64,000 nucleotides of DNA from Ehretia macrophylla (GCA_037974665.1 CM075773.1:32126853-32190852); one strand, 5' to 3'. Positions 17,585 to 30,265 are shown, counted from the stretch's first letter. The notes: a model not told the origin generated them from the sequence alone. Program-made: numbers and translations.

Positions 17585-17807
17585 TGTTGAAATATCTAAA
17601 TAATACAGCTGCAATAGCTGTAATATTTCTTGAGCAATGTGCTTGTCAGAATCAGTCTTGAGCCATATGAATCTAGGGCAGTGTAATGCCTAGAGCAGTG
17701 TAATGCATTAATTATGTAACTTGTTTGTAGTATTTAAACTCCTATTGTATCATCTTCTGAAAAGTATAGATTGTAAGCATGTATTTCTTAAACTCTTTAT
17801 TTCTACT
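17585..17807 (+). repeat. 5' LTR of copia element 1
   Basis: A 223-bp direct repeat starting TGTTGAAATATC, matching 25458-25679 at all but a few positions. The outer border is set by the aaaac target duplication and the inner border by the adjoining primer-binding site. Confidence 0.95.
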
Positions 17808-17872
17808 TGGTATCTAGAGCCACAACTACGTTTCAACATATACAAACATAACACATAAAAAAAAAAAAAAGC

Positions 17873-18090
17873 CACACACTTAGCTGCAGTACCGTCGAGC
17901 TGCAGGCTCTCATCGACGTCGTCGTCGTCGTCGTGAGCCGTTGAGCTGCCATCGCCGATGAGCTGCCATAGCCAAAACACACACTTAGCTACAGTACTGT
18001 CGAGTTACAGGCTCTCATCGACGTCGTCGTCATCGTGGTGAGCAGTTGCAGTACCGTCGAGCTGTCATCGCCAACGAACTGCCATAGCCG
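17873..18090 (+). repeat. About 106-bp repeats in the copia 1 leader
   Basis: Two imperfect copies, starting near 17873 and 17979 (cacacacttagctgcagta and cacacacttagctacagta), contain GTCGTCGTC runs and gagctgccatcgcc. Related fragments continue to about 18330. This leader, between the primer-binding site and gag, is strikingly richer in G+C than the rest of the element. Confidence 0.8.
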
Positions 18091-18625
18091 TTATGCTCAC
18101 CGGATCTCATTGACGTCGTCGTCATCGTTGAGAACCGTCGAGCTACCATAGCTTCAGATCTTGGTCGCCGGATCTTGTTGACGTCGAAGCTGCTGCAGTT
18201 CTTGGTCGTCGGATCTCCTCGTCGCCGGCGAGCCTCATGTGCTTCTATTGTCCTCGCCCTCGTTGTCATCATCGACTACCATAGCTGCCAAAGCTCCAGA
18301 TCTAGTCGTCGGATCTTTTCGTCACCGGCGAGTCTCCTATGCTTCCGTCGATAAGTGAAGCTTTCATATCTTTCCTTCTCTGCAAATTGTCACTTGAAGA
18401 GGGTTTTTTTGTGTGTTTTGAAGTTGTATTGAACAGATGCAGATGCTAACAGAGATTCCTAACTGCAGCACAGATCTATGGTAATTTATTGTCTGTTGGG
18501 CTAAAGTGTTTACCAGGTATTGCAGTCTACAAACTTTGATCAAGTTGTAACCTTCCAAGCCAAGTGTCCGTCCTCATCAGCAATAGGCTTGCTGTTACTA
18601 TTTTAAAACGTCAGATTTGTTAGCT

Positions 18626-21600
18626 ATGGACTCAGAAAAAGAACAACTCACTCAATCTAAAGGTATAGGAAAAACCAATCAGTCAATTATTACCTCACGT
18701 ATGGACCTATCTCATGAGCCTAATGCACCCGCACAACGAGTCATAAGTGTGCTATTAAATAGAAAAAAAATTTATGCTTGGTCTCGTTCGTTCCGGCTTT
18801 ATCTTGGTGGAAAACGTAAAATTGGATAGATTTTAGGTTCGAAGCCTATGTCGAAAGAAACAAATCATTTTTTTGCTAAGTGGCATGCGGATAATTGTGT
18901 TATCTTGGGTTGGATGTTCAATTCTATGGAGGACCGAATCTATAATATGTTTATGTATCACGAGACAGTTCATGGTCTATGGAGTTCCCTGACAAAGATG
19001 TATGCCCATGCACGTCATGATTCTCGAATCTTTGAACTTTATCGTGAAATTTCTTATGCTTCTCAGACGACTTTGGGATTCTTTGTTGCGGACTATTTTG
19101 GGTATCTCCAAACTAGATGGGAAAAACTAGCTCAATATGAACCTTTGAGTGACTTCCCAAATGATGCTGCGGTTGAGACTAAATGTCTAGATCATCGTCG
19201 AACTTATTAGTTCTTGATGGGTCTAAAGCCTGAGTTCGAGAATCTTCGGACTCAGATTTTAAATACATCTCCTCTACCTTCTCTATTTGAGGCATTCGCA
19301 ATTACGGATGGTGATGATCGAAGGCATCTTCTTCTTGCACCTGAACCCATTCAGTCTGTTCCAGATCAGATGGCATTTACTGCTCCTTCAGGTTCCCGGC
19401 AAACAAGTACTCATCTGTATTGCCAACATTGTCGGAAACCTAGTCACCTCATTGACTGATGTTTCATTATTCATCCTGAATTAAAGCAACAATATCTTAG
19501 AAACTGTGGTGGTGGACAAAAGAAAAGAGGTCCTCGTATTGGAGCTGTGGCCAAATTGGCGTCCCCTTCAGCCTCAACAGAACTAGTTTATCCCTATTAT
19601 AGTCAACTTAAGGTTCAGATTGCTCAACTTCAACTTTACTTGGGGCTCACTTCATCATCTGGCCCCACAACTGCCTTTGTTACGGGTATTCCTACCGCCC
19701 TTCATGGTAAGTCATGTCAACCATCTTGGATTCTGGATTCCGGGGCCAATAATCATATGATTGGTGAGCTCTCCATTTTTTATTCTCCTGTTAGTTCTGT
19801 AAATCAATCAGTTCAAATTGCCGATAGAACGTCTATTCCTATCCGTTGTCAATGAGATGTCTGTTTATCCTCAGATATCACTCTTCGCTTTGTTTATTAT
19901 GTCCCCAACTTTGCTTATAATCTATTATCAGTTAGTCGTCTTGCCAAGAGTCTTCACTGTGCCGTTGTCTTCTTACCTAACAGTTATTTCTTGCAGAACC
20001 TAACTTCGAAGAATATTTTTGGCAAGGGGTATGAGCACGATGGACTTCACTACTTCAGCAAACCTCTAACCTCTATTGTACCCTTGTCCGGTCTACAAGC
20101 CTCTGTGTCTCCAATTTTTGATACTCCTATTCGCTCTATTCAAAACTTAGATTTGTGGCATGCCCGTTTAGGACATGCAAACTTTCAATATTTATGTTGG
20201 TTATTTCCATCTTTTAATAAAGCATGCAAGGATTTTAAGTTCAATTGTGTGACTTGTGAATTGTCAAAGCATACTCGCATTACATATATTCCTCGCATGC
20301 CTCGGACTCCATGTGCCTTTGACCTTGTTCACTCTGATATTTGGGGTCCATCTCCTATCATGACCCTTTCTCACCATCGTTACTATGTTACATTTATAGA
20401 TGATTATAGTCGTTGTACTTGGGTCTACCTGATGAAGAAAAAATCTGAAGTCTTCACTCATTTCACTCACTTTCTTCAAATGGTCAAAACCCAATTCCAC
20501 ATTGTTGTCCGCAATATTCGGTCTGATAATGGTAGAGAATATCTAACCAATGATTTCGGGCTGAACTTAATAAAAGAGGCATTCTTCAGCAGCTTACTTG
20601 TCCTTACACACCTGAATAGAATAGTGTGGCAGAACAAAAAAAATCGCCACATTATGTCTACAGTTCGATGTCTTTTATCCGGTATAAATGTACCTCGATA
20701 TTTCTGTCACCTCGTTGTCCTCACCGCTACATACATTATCAATCGCTCCCCTAGTCGTGTCCTCAAAGGTCAACCACCCCTACACATTCTTAAGCCAAAT
20801 ACTGTCCTCTTTCTTATTCTCCCACGAGTCTTTAGTTGTACATGCTTTGTTCAAAATCGCAGCCCTACTCGCACTAAGTTAGATGATAAAGCTATCCGTT
20901 GTATCTTTCTTAGGTACTCTTCCCTGTCGAAAGGCTATCGATGTTATGATCCGGTGACTCATCACTTCCACCACTTGATAGATGTTACATTCCTTGAAAC
21001 TGTGCCTTTCTTCTCTATTTCTTCCCTGCCCTTAGAGTATCCTCCAGCAGTGTTATCTGCGGAGGAACCCCCTGTCTTCCTCGCCCTGTTCCTCTTCCTG
21101 ATGCATCGCCACTGTTTCCTGCACCCTTGTCGAGCCCCATTGATATTTTTCCCCTTGTCTCTTCTCCAGCTCCCTTGCAGGTGTACTCCCGGCGTCCTCG
21201 TGCTCCCGTTCTCCTGCCCGATTCTTCTCCGAATTCAAATAACCCTCATTCTCCCTTGGTTCCTGTACCTTCCCGTTATCCTACTCGTGATCGACGCCCC
21301 CCTTCCTGTTACTTACTTTCAAGTAGTACTCATCATCCTATTGCCCAGTTTGTCATTTCAGGGTCTCTCCGATCAGTATAAATCTTTTGTTAGTTAGGTT
21401 GATTCGATTTTTATCTCTCGCTCAGTTCCGAAGGCCTTACTGTAACGCCCCGATCCCTCACGAGACCGGAGGCTCTACTAACCATGCTATTCTCAACCCA
21501 ATCCTAAACCCGGTCTCATAATTTTAGGAAAAATAGACAGAGTCTCCCATGTACCGTGGACATTTTGAAAACCTGTAAGCAACCAATAAAGCCACAAAAT

Positions 21601-24600
21601 AACCTAGAACTCCAATTCTAATTAAAGACTCAAACTTTAAGGCCATCCGAGCCTTAAAACATTCAAACAGTTAGAATCATGCAAGCATGCATCCAACTTC
21701 ACTTCTTTACCAACCCCCTTATCATGCCACTCCATGATAGCTTTTAAGCATTCTTAGAAATTGAAAACAACCAGTCATTCACTCCCAAGCATACAGAGAA
21801 GCTAAGAGTAGAAATATAAGTTATTACATGTCATTGTTCATATCTCCTACTACAATCAACTAGCATTCAGCTTACAATCACTCAAACACGTACATAAGCA
21901 CTTAGGCTACAAAATAGAAAATAAGGTAGAGCAAACAAGATCTCCACATAATAGCAAGAGCCATAAATCCACCTCACGCAATTAGACACTGCAACTAAGG
22001 CAACTCCTCCTCCAAATGTACCTCCTGAAACATGTTAGTGAGGTATGAGCAACCACTGTTGCCCAGTGAGAGATAAAGTCTCCTAGGGCGTGCAATGCAA
22101 CAAGTAATATAGTTAAACATTAATAGCAGTTAAAACCATTCAAGAATGACAATAGATTAAGTAACCATACATTAAAAATGATAAATTACACTTAACCCTA
22201 ATACTCCAAATCTTCACTTGATCTTCATTCTCGATCCACGAACCACGATCACTGAGCCGGCATAATCCCAATCACTCCAGTGGATGTACTCCGGATGTAC
22301 CCCGATAATCCTACGACCCAACACCCCCTGGTAATCTCCGGACCAGGCGAGTGAGGGAATAGGGTACGGAGTTTGAATATCCACTGGCAAGCCCTCTGCC
22401 GCCCAGCCGATATTCAACACAACCGCCCCTGACACTATGGTTGCGCAACCACTATGCAATGCACTTAACAATGACAAGTCAATATCAACAATATAAGCAA
22501 TAACACGTAGGAGGATCAACAAAGTAAGTTGACCTCAGAACAGTTTGAATAGAAGCGGTTTATACAAGCAATTAAGCAATTTTACAAAAGAGCGTATTCA
22601 AGATATCCATAGAATTATACCGAAAGCTCCAAAACAACTTGAAACTACATTTAAACACACAAAAAGTCATGCCAAGGTTTTAGAAGAGTGAGATAATCGA
22701 TATTGCACTTAAACCCCTTTGTTATGCAAGCTATTTTTCTTCCAAATCAAAGTTAATATTTCAAATTCAAGGGGAAGCTATACCAAACTTCTAATTAAAC
22801 GTTAATGTACCCTTACGACCCTCAAACATGTTCAAATACGCGCAATTACCCCAAAAGCCTCAATTTCCCTCTTATAGCTTTGAACTACACATACCTTAAT
22901 CGGGCTTCGAACAAGGGTTAGCAAAGCTTCTATAGTACCTAAGTAGCCTAAGAATACTAAAAGTGAAGCCCGAATCTACCCGGATTAGCATTAACCTCGA
23001 AACCCCTTCTATAAAGTCGGTTAATTCACGTTTTATGCAAGTTTAGAGCAAATCGAATGTACGGGGCTATTAGACTACCTTCATTAGCACCTAAGGCATC
23101 TACTAGAAGTATTGAATCAAGCTAATACGCGCGATTACACAAAACCCTAGAAATTCCATCACTATTCACCTCATAAACTCAAATGACAATTCCAACCATT
23201 TAAAATGCGAACTAATGGTTTAAATGTTTTCTCTAGCACTTATGTATAATGTACAATAGCATAGATAAGCATTAGAATATCATTTGATAGCATTTCTAAC
23301 AAATCAAGAAAAAAAGCAACAATTTTAAAATGCGCAAACAAGCATGAAAACCCTCACCAATGCGCGTAGAAACTCTCAGAAGGCTAGTAAACACCCTAAA
23401 CTACTTGCTCCTTGCTTGGCTTGGCTTGGCTTGAAGATTTGATGAGCAAAATCCTCTCATTCTCCTCCTATGTTGATTCTCGTATTTGCTACAATAATTC
23501 CTGCATCTTCCCTTTTTTTTTTGCTAAATTATGACTTGTTTGTGTTTGGTTTGCATATATATTAGGGTGGGCCTATTTGGGTGAGTGTATGGTCTATTAA
23601 AATGAGCCTAGTTAACTTAAAAACGAGTCAAATGCGCATAAACTAAGTTAGCTAACTAAAACACTTAGTTAAGTCACGTAACACTATTCATTAAATTGAC
23701 AAAACATTTTCTAAACGAGTACTCCTATTGCTCTTAGCTCAAAAGCATATTTTTCTCATTCCTAAAACAATTAATATGATTTAAGAAAAAATGCTAATTC
23801 GAAGTAATTAAGTGGTTGAAAAGCGTGATGAATAGTAATTAAAGAAGACAACAAGCAAAGCACAGAAGAAATGCGCAATTAATGGATGCAACAGTTAATG
23901 AATGTACGGCAAAATCTCGGGCGTCACACTTACAGAATCCCTTATGGGTGGCTGCTATGAAATTGGAAATGGATGCCTTCCAGCAAAATCAGACGTGGGA
24001 GCTTGTTGATCTTCCAGTTGGTAAAAAGACTGTTGGTTGTAAATGGGTGTTTAATGTAAAGTGTCTTGAAGATGGCACCATTGATCAATATAAGGCCCGT
24101 CTTGTCGCTAAAGGGTTTACTCAGGTACCAGGCAAGGACTTTGGTGCCACATTTTCTCTTGTCGCCAAATTAACTACAGTCAGGCTTATTGTCTCTTTGG
24201 CTACCTCATATTCTTGGCCTCTCTACCAACTGGATGTCAAAAATGCATTTTTTAAAGGTGATCTCTTTGAGACTATCTACATGGATCCTTCACCAGGTTT
24301 TCGGGCTCAGGGAGAGTATTCAGGGAAAGTGTGCCGCCTTCGTAAATCCCTTTATGGGCTTAAACAATCCCCTCGTGCTTGGTTCAATCGCTTCAGTGAG
24401 GTGGTTCTTACTATGGGGTTTATGAGGTGCAACTCTGATCATACATGCTTTGTTCGACGCCATCCTCAAGGTCGGTGCATTGTTATATCAGTTTACATGG
24501 ATGATATTATCATTACTGGAGATGACACTCATGGAATTGTTCAGGTAAAACGTGACCTTGGGATGATGTTTGACATTAAAGATTTGGGCAAGCTTTGATA

Positions 24601-25450
24601 TTTTTTGGTTATTGAGGTGGCTTGAAATCGCCATGGTATATCTTTGTCCCAGAGAAAATATGCATTGGATCTTTTCCAAGATACAAGCATGCTAGGTTGT
24701 CGACCTGCCACGACACCTATGGACCCCAATCTTAAGTTAACAGGGGAATCAGGAGAATTGTTAGCTGAGCCATCAGTATATCAGAGACTTGTAGGACGAC
24801 TTATCTATTTGACTAACACAAGGCCAGACCTTACATATGCAGTAAGTATTGTAAGCCAATTCATGCATGCACCTCGTACCTCTCATCTGGATGCTGTCTA
24901 TTATATCCTTCGGTATCTTAAATCTTCTACTGGACTTGGAATCTTTTATGCAATGGGTGTACAAAAAGGATTGTCATCTTACACTGATGCGGACTATGTA
25001 GGGTCAAAGAGCGATAGGCGTTCTACCTCAGGGATGTGCACCTTCCATGGCAATCACCTTATCTCATGAAAAAGTAAGAAGCAAGCAGTTGTCTCACGAT
25101 CTTCTGCGGAAGCTGAGTACTGTGCTATGGCCCTAGGAACATGTGAACTACTTTGGTTACGCTCTCTTCTATTTGAGTTAGGGTTTCCGGTGACCGACTC
25201 ATCCACCCTGTTCTGTGATAATAAATCTGCCATTATGTTGTCCTCTGACTCAGTCCTTCATGAGAGGACAAAACACATTGAGGTTGATATCCATTTTATT
25301 CGGGAGAAAGTTCGGTCAGGGGTTATCACACCTTGCTTTGTTACATCATCTGAGCAGGCGGCAGACATGTTTACCAAGTCACTTGGACCATCACCTCGCC
25401 AATCAGGTCTTAACAAACTCAGGCTCGTCAATATCTTCGCCCCAGCTTGA
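18626..25450 (+). pseudogene. Copia element 1 gag-pol, one frame with stop codons, split by a solo LTR
   Basis: Gag-pol polyprotein of a Ty1/copia element. In order: gag (18626 to about 19540, with zinc-knuckle remnant CQHCRKPSH), protease (WILDSGANNHM, about 19727), GAG-pre-integrase (LWHARLGHANF, about 20155), integrase core (DIWGP, IDDYSR, RSDNGREY), then after the nested insertion reverse transcriptase (YMDDI motif near 24496) and RNase H (ending 25450). Everything lies in one reading frame, which continues correctly across the solo-LTR insertion when one target copy is removed. Premature stops are at 18827, 19208, 19457, 19853, 21395, 24596, 24623 and 25067, with no frameshift seen. The product is dead, but the element could have been mobilised in trans. 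Confidence 0.93.
21441..23928. mobile_element. Solo LTR (2488 bp), probably Ty3/gypsy, nested in copia 1
   Basis: Begins TGTAACGCCCCGA and ends CTCGGGCGTCACA, i.e. TG...CA with an imperfect inverted repeat. It is flanked by the 5-bp duplication cttac (21436-21440 and 23929-23933). It falls inside the copia pol frame just before the reverse transcriptase. No gag, pol, primer-binding site or second LTR copy is present, so it is best read as a solo LTR left by LTR-LTR recombination. Long plant LTRs starting TGTAACGCCCCGA are typical of Ty3/gypsy chromoviruses of the Tekay/Del type as I remember them; that lineage call is an inference. Orientation is not determined. Confidence 0.85.
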
Positions 25451-25457
25451 GGGGAAG

Positions 25458-25679
25458 TGTTGAATATCTAAATAATACAGCTGCAATAGCTGTAATATTT
25501 CTTGAGCAATGTGCTTGTCAGAATCAGTCTTGAGCCATGTGAATCTAGGGCAGTGTAATGCCTAGAGCAGTGTAATGCATTAATTATGTAACTTGTTTGT
25601 AGTATTTAAACTCCTATTGTATCATATTCTGAAAAATATAGATTGTAAGCATGTATTTCTTAAACTCTTTATTTCTACT
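25458..25679 (+). repeat. 3' LTR of copia element 1
   Basis: A 222-bp copy of 17585-17807, directly preceded by the purine tract and followed by the aaaac target duplication. Confidence 0.95.
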
Positions 25680-25684
25680 AAAAC

Positions 25685-26116
25685 TATTCACAATATATTG
25701 CTACTCGACCATGTCACCTGACCACCCTTAGGAGCAGTCAAGTAGACAATTCATACCAGTAAACTAAATCTCCAGAGCTAAGAATTATCCAAAGAAAGGG
25801 AAGGGAAATGAGTAGGAGTCTTGGAAAAGAAATTTGAATTTTCTCCTAATTACTAGTGTTTCCGAGTAATTAAGAGGAAAGATTATTAATCTTCTCAGAA
25901 AGTAGTAAAATGCATTATCCTCCAAGAATGAAGCAGTTCGAGCTACAAATTATTGATTGATCTGAGTTTTTTTTTAAGATAATCAACTGAACTTTATGTT
26001 GTTCCTCATATAAAGAAGATACAAGAGACATTATTCTGGCAACTATGCGCCACTCTTTGAGGAGGGGGGAGGGGGGAGATTTTAAATAGAAGAATTTGAT
26101 GAACAAAAAGGTGTCA
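25685..26116. other. Flank between copia 1 and NDPK stop codon
   Basis: Contains the likely 3'UTR of the NDPK gene (right side) and a G-run (gaggaggggggaggggggag, 26058-26077). No other gene seen. Confidence 0.5.
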
Positions 26117-28854
26117 TCAGTTGACTCCATAGATCCACTTCTCTGCATTGCTTGTGTAATTAGTCAACTCCTCGCGTTTAAACCACAGGTTGATTTCATC
26201 CTTGGCAGTCTCAGGGCCATCACTTCCATGGATGATATTTCTGCAAAAAAGATGAAGAGAAAGTAAAGAAAAAATACATAGTAGAGAATGAAACCACATG
26301 AACGAATCTTTTGGAATGACTGGAGTACTTGCTACATCGATCCTGACTATATTATGGCATGAAGAAATGAAAAATCTTACATTTGAAGGCAACTAAGATC
26401 AGGGAAGTAAACGATCAATGGCGCGTTGGGAGATATGAAATACACAATGTGATAGAAATCGAATGTAGACTAATACCTTCCAACCACAATAGCTAAGTCA
26501 CCTCTGATGGTTCCAGGTTCTGATTTTTGAGGATCTGTAGCGCCGATGAGTTTCCGGCCATATTTTATCACTCCTTCACCTTCCCAAACCTAAATGAATA
26601 AAAGGGATGAGTTGAATTTTGCCATTAAATTTGGTGGAACCAACATGTCAATTCTATGCCATTTACCATTGCGACTACAGGTCCAGAGCTAAGGAACTCG
26701 CACAGACCATTAAAGAAAGGTCTGTCTTTGAGATCATGGTAATGCTTCTGGGCAAATCCCTTTGAAGGAACTACAATTTTAATTGCCACAAGTTTGAAAC
26801 CTTTGCGCTCAAAACGGGATATAATTTCTGCAATCTGGAAGACAAGTAAATCATCTGAGGTGAGAAAACGATGAATTGGGAGATAGTAAGCTTTCAAGAA
26901 TGATCCATAATTTATATGAGATGCAATTAGAAAGCTCATTAGTCCGAGGAAGATAACATATTTTGCAAAAGGAACTTTCCGTGGAACAATAGAAGTTGAT
27001 AAGCAATTATCGTACCAGCCCTCTCTGAACTCCATCTGGTTTGATGGCAATAAACGTGCGCTCCATCTAGAAGAAAGAAGGGAAGATATACTATCAACCA
27101 ACAAGAAAAACTGGACCCGAACAAGACATGCAGGAAATAGTGAGAAAAAAGACAACAATATAGGGGTGGGGGAAGACAACAGGATTAGAATACCTCTGCA
27201 GCATGAGCTTCTTGCTCCTGGAGCATGTAAACTGCAGAGTGAAGAAGAAGAAACAAATTCAATGTCAGAAAAAGCTACAACATAAAAAAATAAAAAAGTT
27301 TGAATAAATGATAGACCGAGAGAGAGAGGAATAGGAAGTAAAGCGAGGGCTAAGCAGGCTGCTAGAATACAACCGGAGTATATTATTTCATCCCCTGTCC
27401 TTACATAACACGGAGTACTTGTTGTAGAAGAGGTTCCCGATACCACAATGCTAGTTATGAGCAAGGGCAAGGGCTCCTCTTCTTCTCTGCATCTAAATTT
27501 TCTGATACCATCTTTTCGCTAACTTGAGAAAATAGAAGAAAATAAAAGGATTGAGATGCCAATTGCCACCTTCCCCGAAAGAGCTTTGCTTTCTATCTCC
27601 GGCACTAAGCAATAGAAGTGGTATTTCAGAGTCATACATAAAAACGATCCAGATTTAGCAACCACTTTGGAGGGTAGGACTTAAAGTCTAAGAAAGATGC
27701 AAACTGATCATGCTGAGAAAAGAATCTCATTAACATATACGGGACAAATTGCCAAATAAAACCACAAAGGATAATAAAACAAAGATTTCTTATAAGGATT
27801 CTGTAACAAAAACCTGCAGCTGGAAGGGTGAGGAATCCAGAAATCCAATTTCTTGAAGCATTTCCTGCCTCTGTCCTACTGAAGAAAGTGAGAGCAGGAA
27901 GCGATCTTCTCAGTGAGACTGCTGCTGCTGCTGCAGCTGTTGCTTGCCCTTTTCGCAAGTAGAACGAATCAGTACAAATTCTTCTATTAATGTTCTTGAA
28001 TTAAGTACAGTTTTAAATTAACTAACAATGTCACCCATTTCAATACACACGAGAAATTAACTCGCACATAGAACGAATCAGAACACTGTCTTCTATTAAT
28101 GTTCTTGAATTAAGTAGAGCTTCTAATTAACTAACAATGTCATCACATTTCAATACACACAAGAAACTCGCACGTCGAAAATGTGTTATTTGGACATATT
28201 ATCAAGATTCAGATCTACGTGCATCACACATGGAAACATGATGGAAAATGCCATCAGCCACTGGCATTTTGTCTAGTGGTTGATTCTCGATCAAGGTACA
28301 AGTGATCCTGAGATCAAGTGTGCAAGTGTGTAACATCCTTTGAAAATGATGTAAGATTGACTTAGACTTCCTTTTGCATCGAAAAAAAAAAAAATGCAAT
28401 CAAATGAGTTACAGATGATACGGATATATTATCCAGCATACACTACTATTTGCCATACAGACATTGCTTAAAGAACTAACAAAAATACATAGAGATTACG
28501 CAGAAAATAATAAATAAGATAAAATAAAATCAAGGTTTTAGACAATTTTCATGATATCATATTTATATTCGTGCTTTGAGGGACGTGTTGAGAAAAATAA
28601 ATAATATACATGCATACATGAAGTATTACATAGACATGCATATAGTCATGTAAGCGACCATCAAAAGAATAATGTGCACATTTAAGAAGCACGGTGAAGA
28701 TAATAAATAAATTTGCGTGTGTGCGTATACGTGCATACATATAGTCATATATAGAGAAAGAGATAGTACCAGAAAATGCACGAGATTGCTTAGAAGAAGC
28801 AGAAAGGAGTGATCTCACAGCTCTTGAAGCAGATGTGTAAATCTGTGACCTCAT
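26117..28854 (-). CDS. NDPK3: Nucleoside diphosphate kinase, organellar group III type, 7 exons
   Basis: Transfers the gamma phosphate from ATP to NDPs through a phospho-histidine, balancing nucleotide pools; group III plant enzymes act in mitochondria (intermembrane space) and sometimes plastids. Exons on the minus strand: 28854-28770, 27948-27814, 27231-27194, 27066-27016, 26834-26667, 26589-26477 and 26240-26117; 714 nt, 237 aa, almost exactly the length of Arabidopsis NDPK3. Seen: a Ser/Arg-rich presequence ([18 protein letters not shown], then a poly-Ala stretch), a short hydrophobic piece, then the NDK domain from [17 protein letters not shown], with GTIRGD and the active-site NIIHGSD (catalytic His) and ending EKWIYG. 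The ATG at 28854 is chosen because it matches the known presequence start. The acceptor of exon 2 could be 10 nt further in; that choice affects only the presequence. NDPK4-like is the alternative name. Confidence 0.94.
27961..28174. repeat. 109-bp tandem duplication in NDPK intron 1
   Basis: Two adjacent units (27961-28069 and 28070-28174) both start agaacgaatcag and contain tctattaatgttcttgaatt and aactaacaatgtca, differing by scattered substitutions and small indels. Confidence 0.9.
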
Positions 28855-28967
28855 TTTTGTTCCTTGCTGTAACAAAATGCACTCTCTACTTTGAAACTTT
28901 AGCCTGTAGAAAATATTGATGGAATGGTAATATGAACTTTGTTTTTCTAAGTGGAGAAAATGTGTGA

Positions 28968-28977
28968 GAATATAAAG
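28968..28977 (-). promoter_or_regulatory. Probable TATA box of the NDPK gene
   Basis: The minus strand reads CTTTATATTC about 115 bp upstream of the NDPK start codon, a reasonable distance for a TATA element and a 5'UTR of about 85 nt. Confidence 0.4.
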
Positions 28978-30265
28978 CCCTTTAATGTAAACAAGAAAAA
29001 AAAAGGAGAAAAAGAAACTAATTTGTACTTTATTCTTTTATTTTTTTGGTGAGTTTACTTTATCCTTATTTGTTGTATGGTTTGCTTTTGATCCGTTGTA
29101 CTTTGATACTTTACTTGATGTTAGCGATGATAGATTAGAAATAAAGTGAAAGTAATTTATTTAGATTTGTACAATCAATTTTTTAAATTACTTAATTTTT
29201 GTCGAATCATAACAATTAATATTATTATTTATTATCGTAATATTATAATGTTTCGACAAAATCGGTTCCGGTACGTTGTGATCCTCTTTGAGTTAGTTTG
29301 GTTGTTGGTTGGGTCAAAACCTTAGCCGGATTGGTGGGCTGAGAAAACGTTTGGAACGTAATGTGATCTGATTTTGTGAAACTAACTCCTTATGAATATC
29401 GTTTATTGCCAAATGTTGTTATACCATGTTGTCGTTAGTTCTTTTCATCCTTCTTATGATGTTAATCACCTCAGCACACGACTAGAAAAGCGTATTTGGA
29501 GATCGGCCCCAAAAATATTTTAAAATAATTTCTATGCTGTTTATCTATCAGTCTTGTATAAAAAAAATTTAAATTTAGATAGTCGGTTCTAAATAACCTT
29601 CTATACTAGTAAGAATCACTTTATATGGATTCCACTAGTATTACGAGTGTCATTTTAGGCCAATAGTAAGTGTCTTATTTAAGTTGTTGATAATTTCATA
29701 TTAGTGCGATTTGTAATAATCTTGGCTTTCTCAAATTTTGTGTTTTGTGTTGCTATCACTTCTAGAGATTTGAATTTCTATATAATGTAATAACTGTTAC
29801 GAAAAATATCTAATGATAGTAAATTGTTCAAATTATTTCATTATACTACTAAGACTGTTCACTATTATTAGATCTCTTTCATAATATTATAAAAGAACTT
29901 AAGTTTAATACTAGTAAGAGGGATTTTGCTTAAAAACGACACACGTTTTTAAACGATCATTTACAACTTTCCGATATTGCAATTTGGCCCCATTGAATTG
30001 CCTGGCCAGATTAAATAATTATCTGGACATATACAATAGCCACTCAGACAAGTTCAATAGACATTCAGGCAAGTCCAATAGCTATCCGGACAGGTCTAGG
30101 TTGCTTGGATAAATTTAATAGCCGTCCAAATAGGTCTAATAACTGTTCATAACAACAAAAATAACAATCTCCAAATTTCTGCGAAAGATTTATATGTTTT
30201 GAGCAATATTGTGGTACCATATATGCGAATTATTTACAGCTTACTCCCAGAAAGTTCTAATGGTT
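28978..30265. other. Intergenic DNA between NDPK and PH-domain gene
   Basis: AT-rich, no exon recognised. A degenerate short-period repeat (caatagccatccggacaggt and variants, spaced about 25-30 bp) occupies about 30016-30140. Confidence 0.5.

Larger units (their letters stand above)
17585..25679 (+). mobile_element. Ty1/copia LTR retrotransposon 1, carrying a nested solo LTR
   Basis: Complete insertion between the UIEF and NDPK genes. LTRs are at 17585-17807 and 25458-25679, and both flanks carry the 5-bp target duplication aaaac (17580-17584 and 25680-25684). The 5' LTR is followed at once by a primer-binding site TGGTATCTAGAGCC (17808-17821), similar to the initiator-Met tRNA complement. 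The 3' LTR is preceded by the purine tract TTGAGGGGAAG (25447-25457). Domain order protease - integrase - RT - RNase H defines Ty1/copia. By eye the LTRs differ at about three bases and one indel, so insertion looks fairly recent, yet the coding region is non-functional. The element is split by a 2.49-kb solo LTR. Confidence 0.95.

Noticed and set aside
22214-22522. A 102-codon frame inside the solo LTR
   Set aside because: No homology I can recognise, and LTRs of this type are non-coding.
23882-23935. Start codon at 23882 for the reverse-transcriptase frame
   Set aside because: It lies inside the solo LTR. The frame is the continuation of copia gag-pol, which resumes after the target duplication.
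26625-27470. A 281-codon minus-strand frame
   Set aside because: It reads straight through three introns of the NDPK gene; the exon parts are assigned to NDPK.
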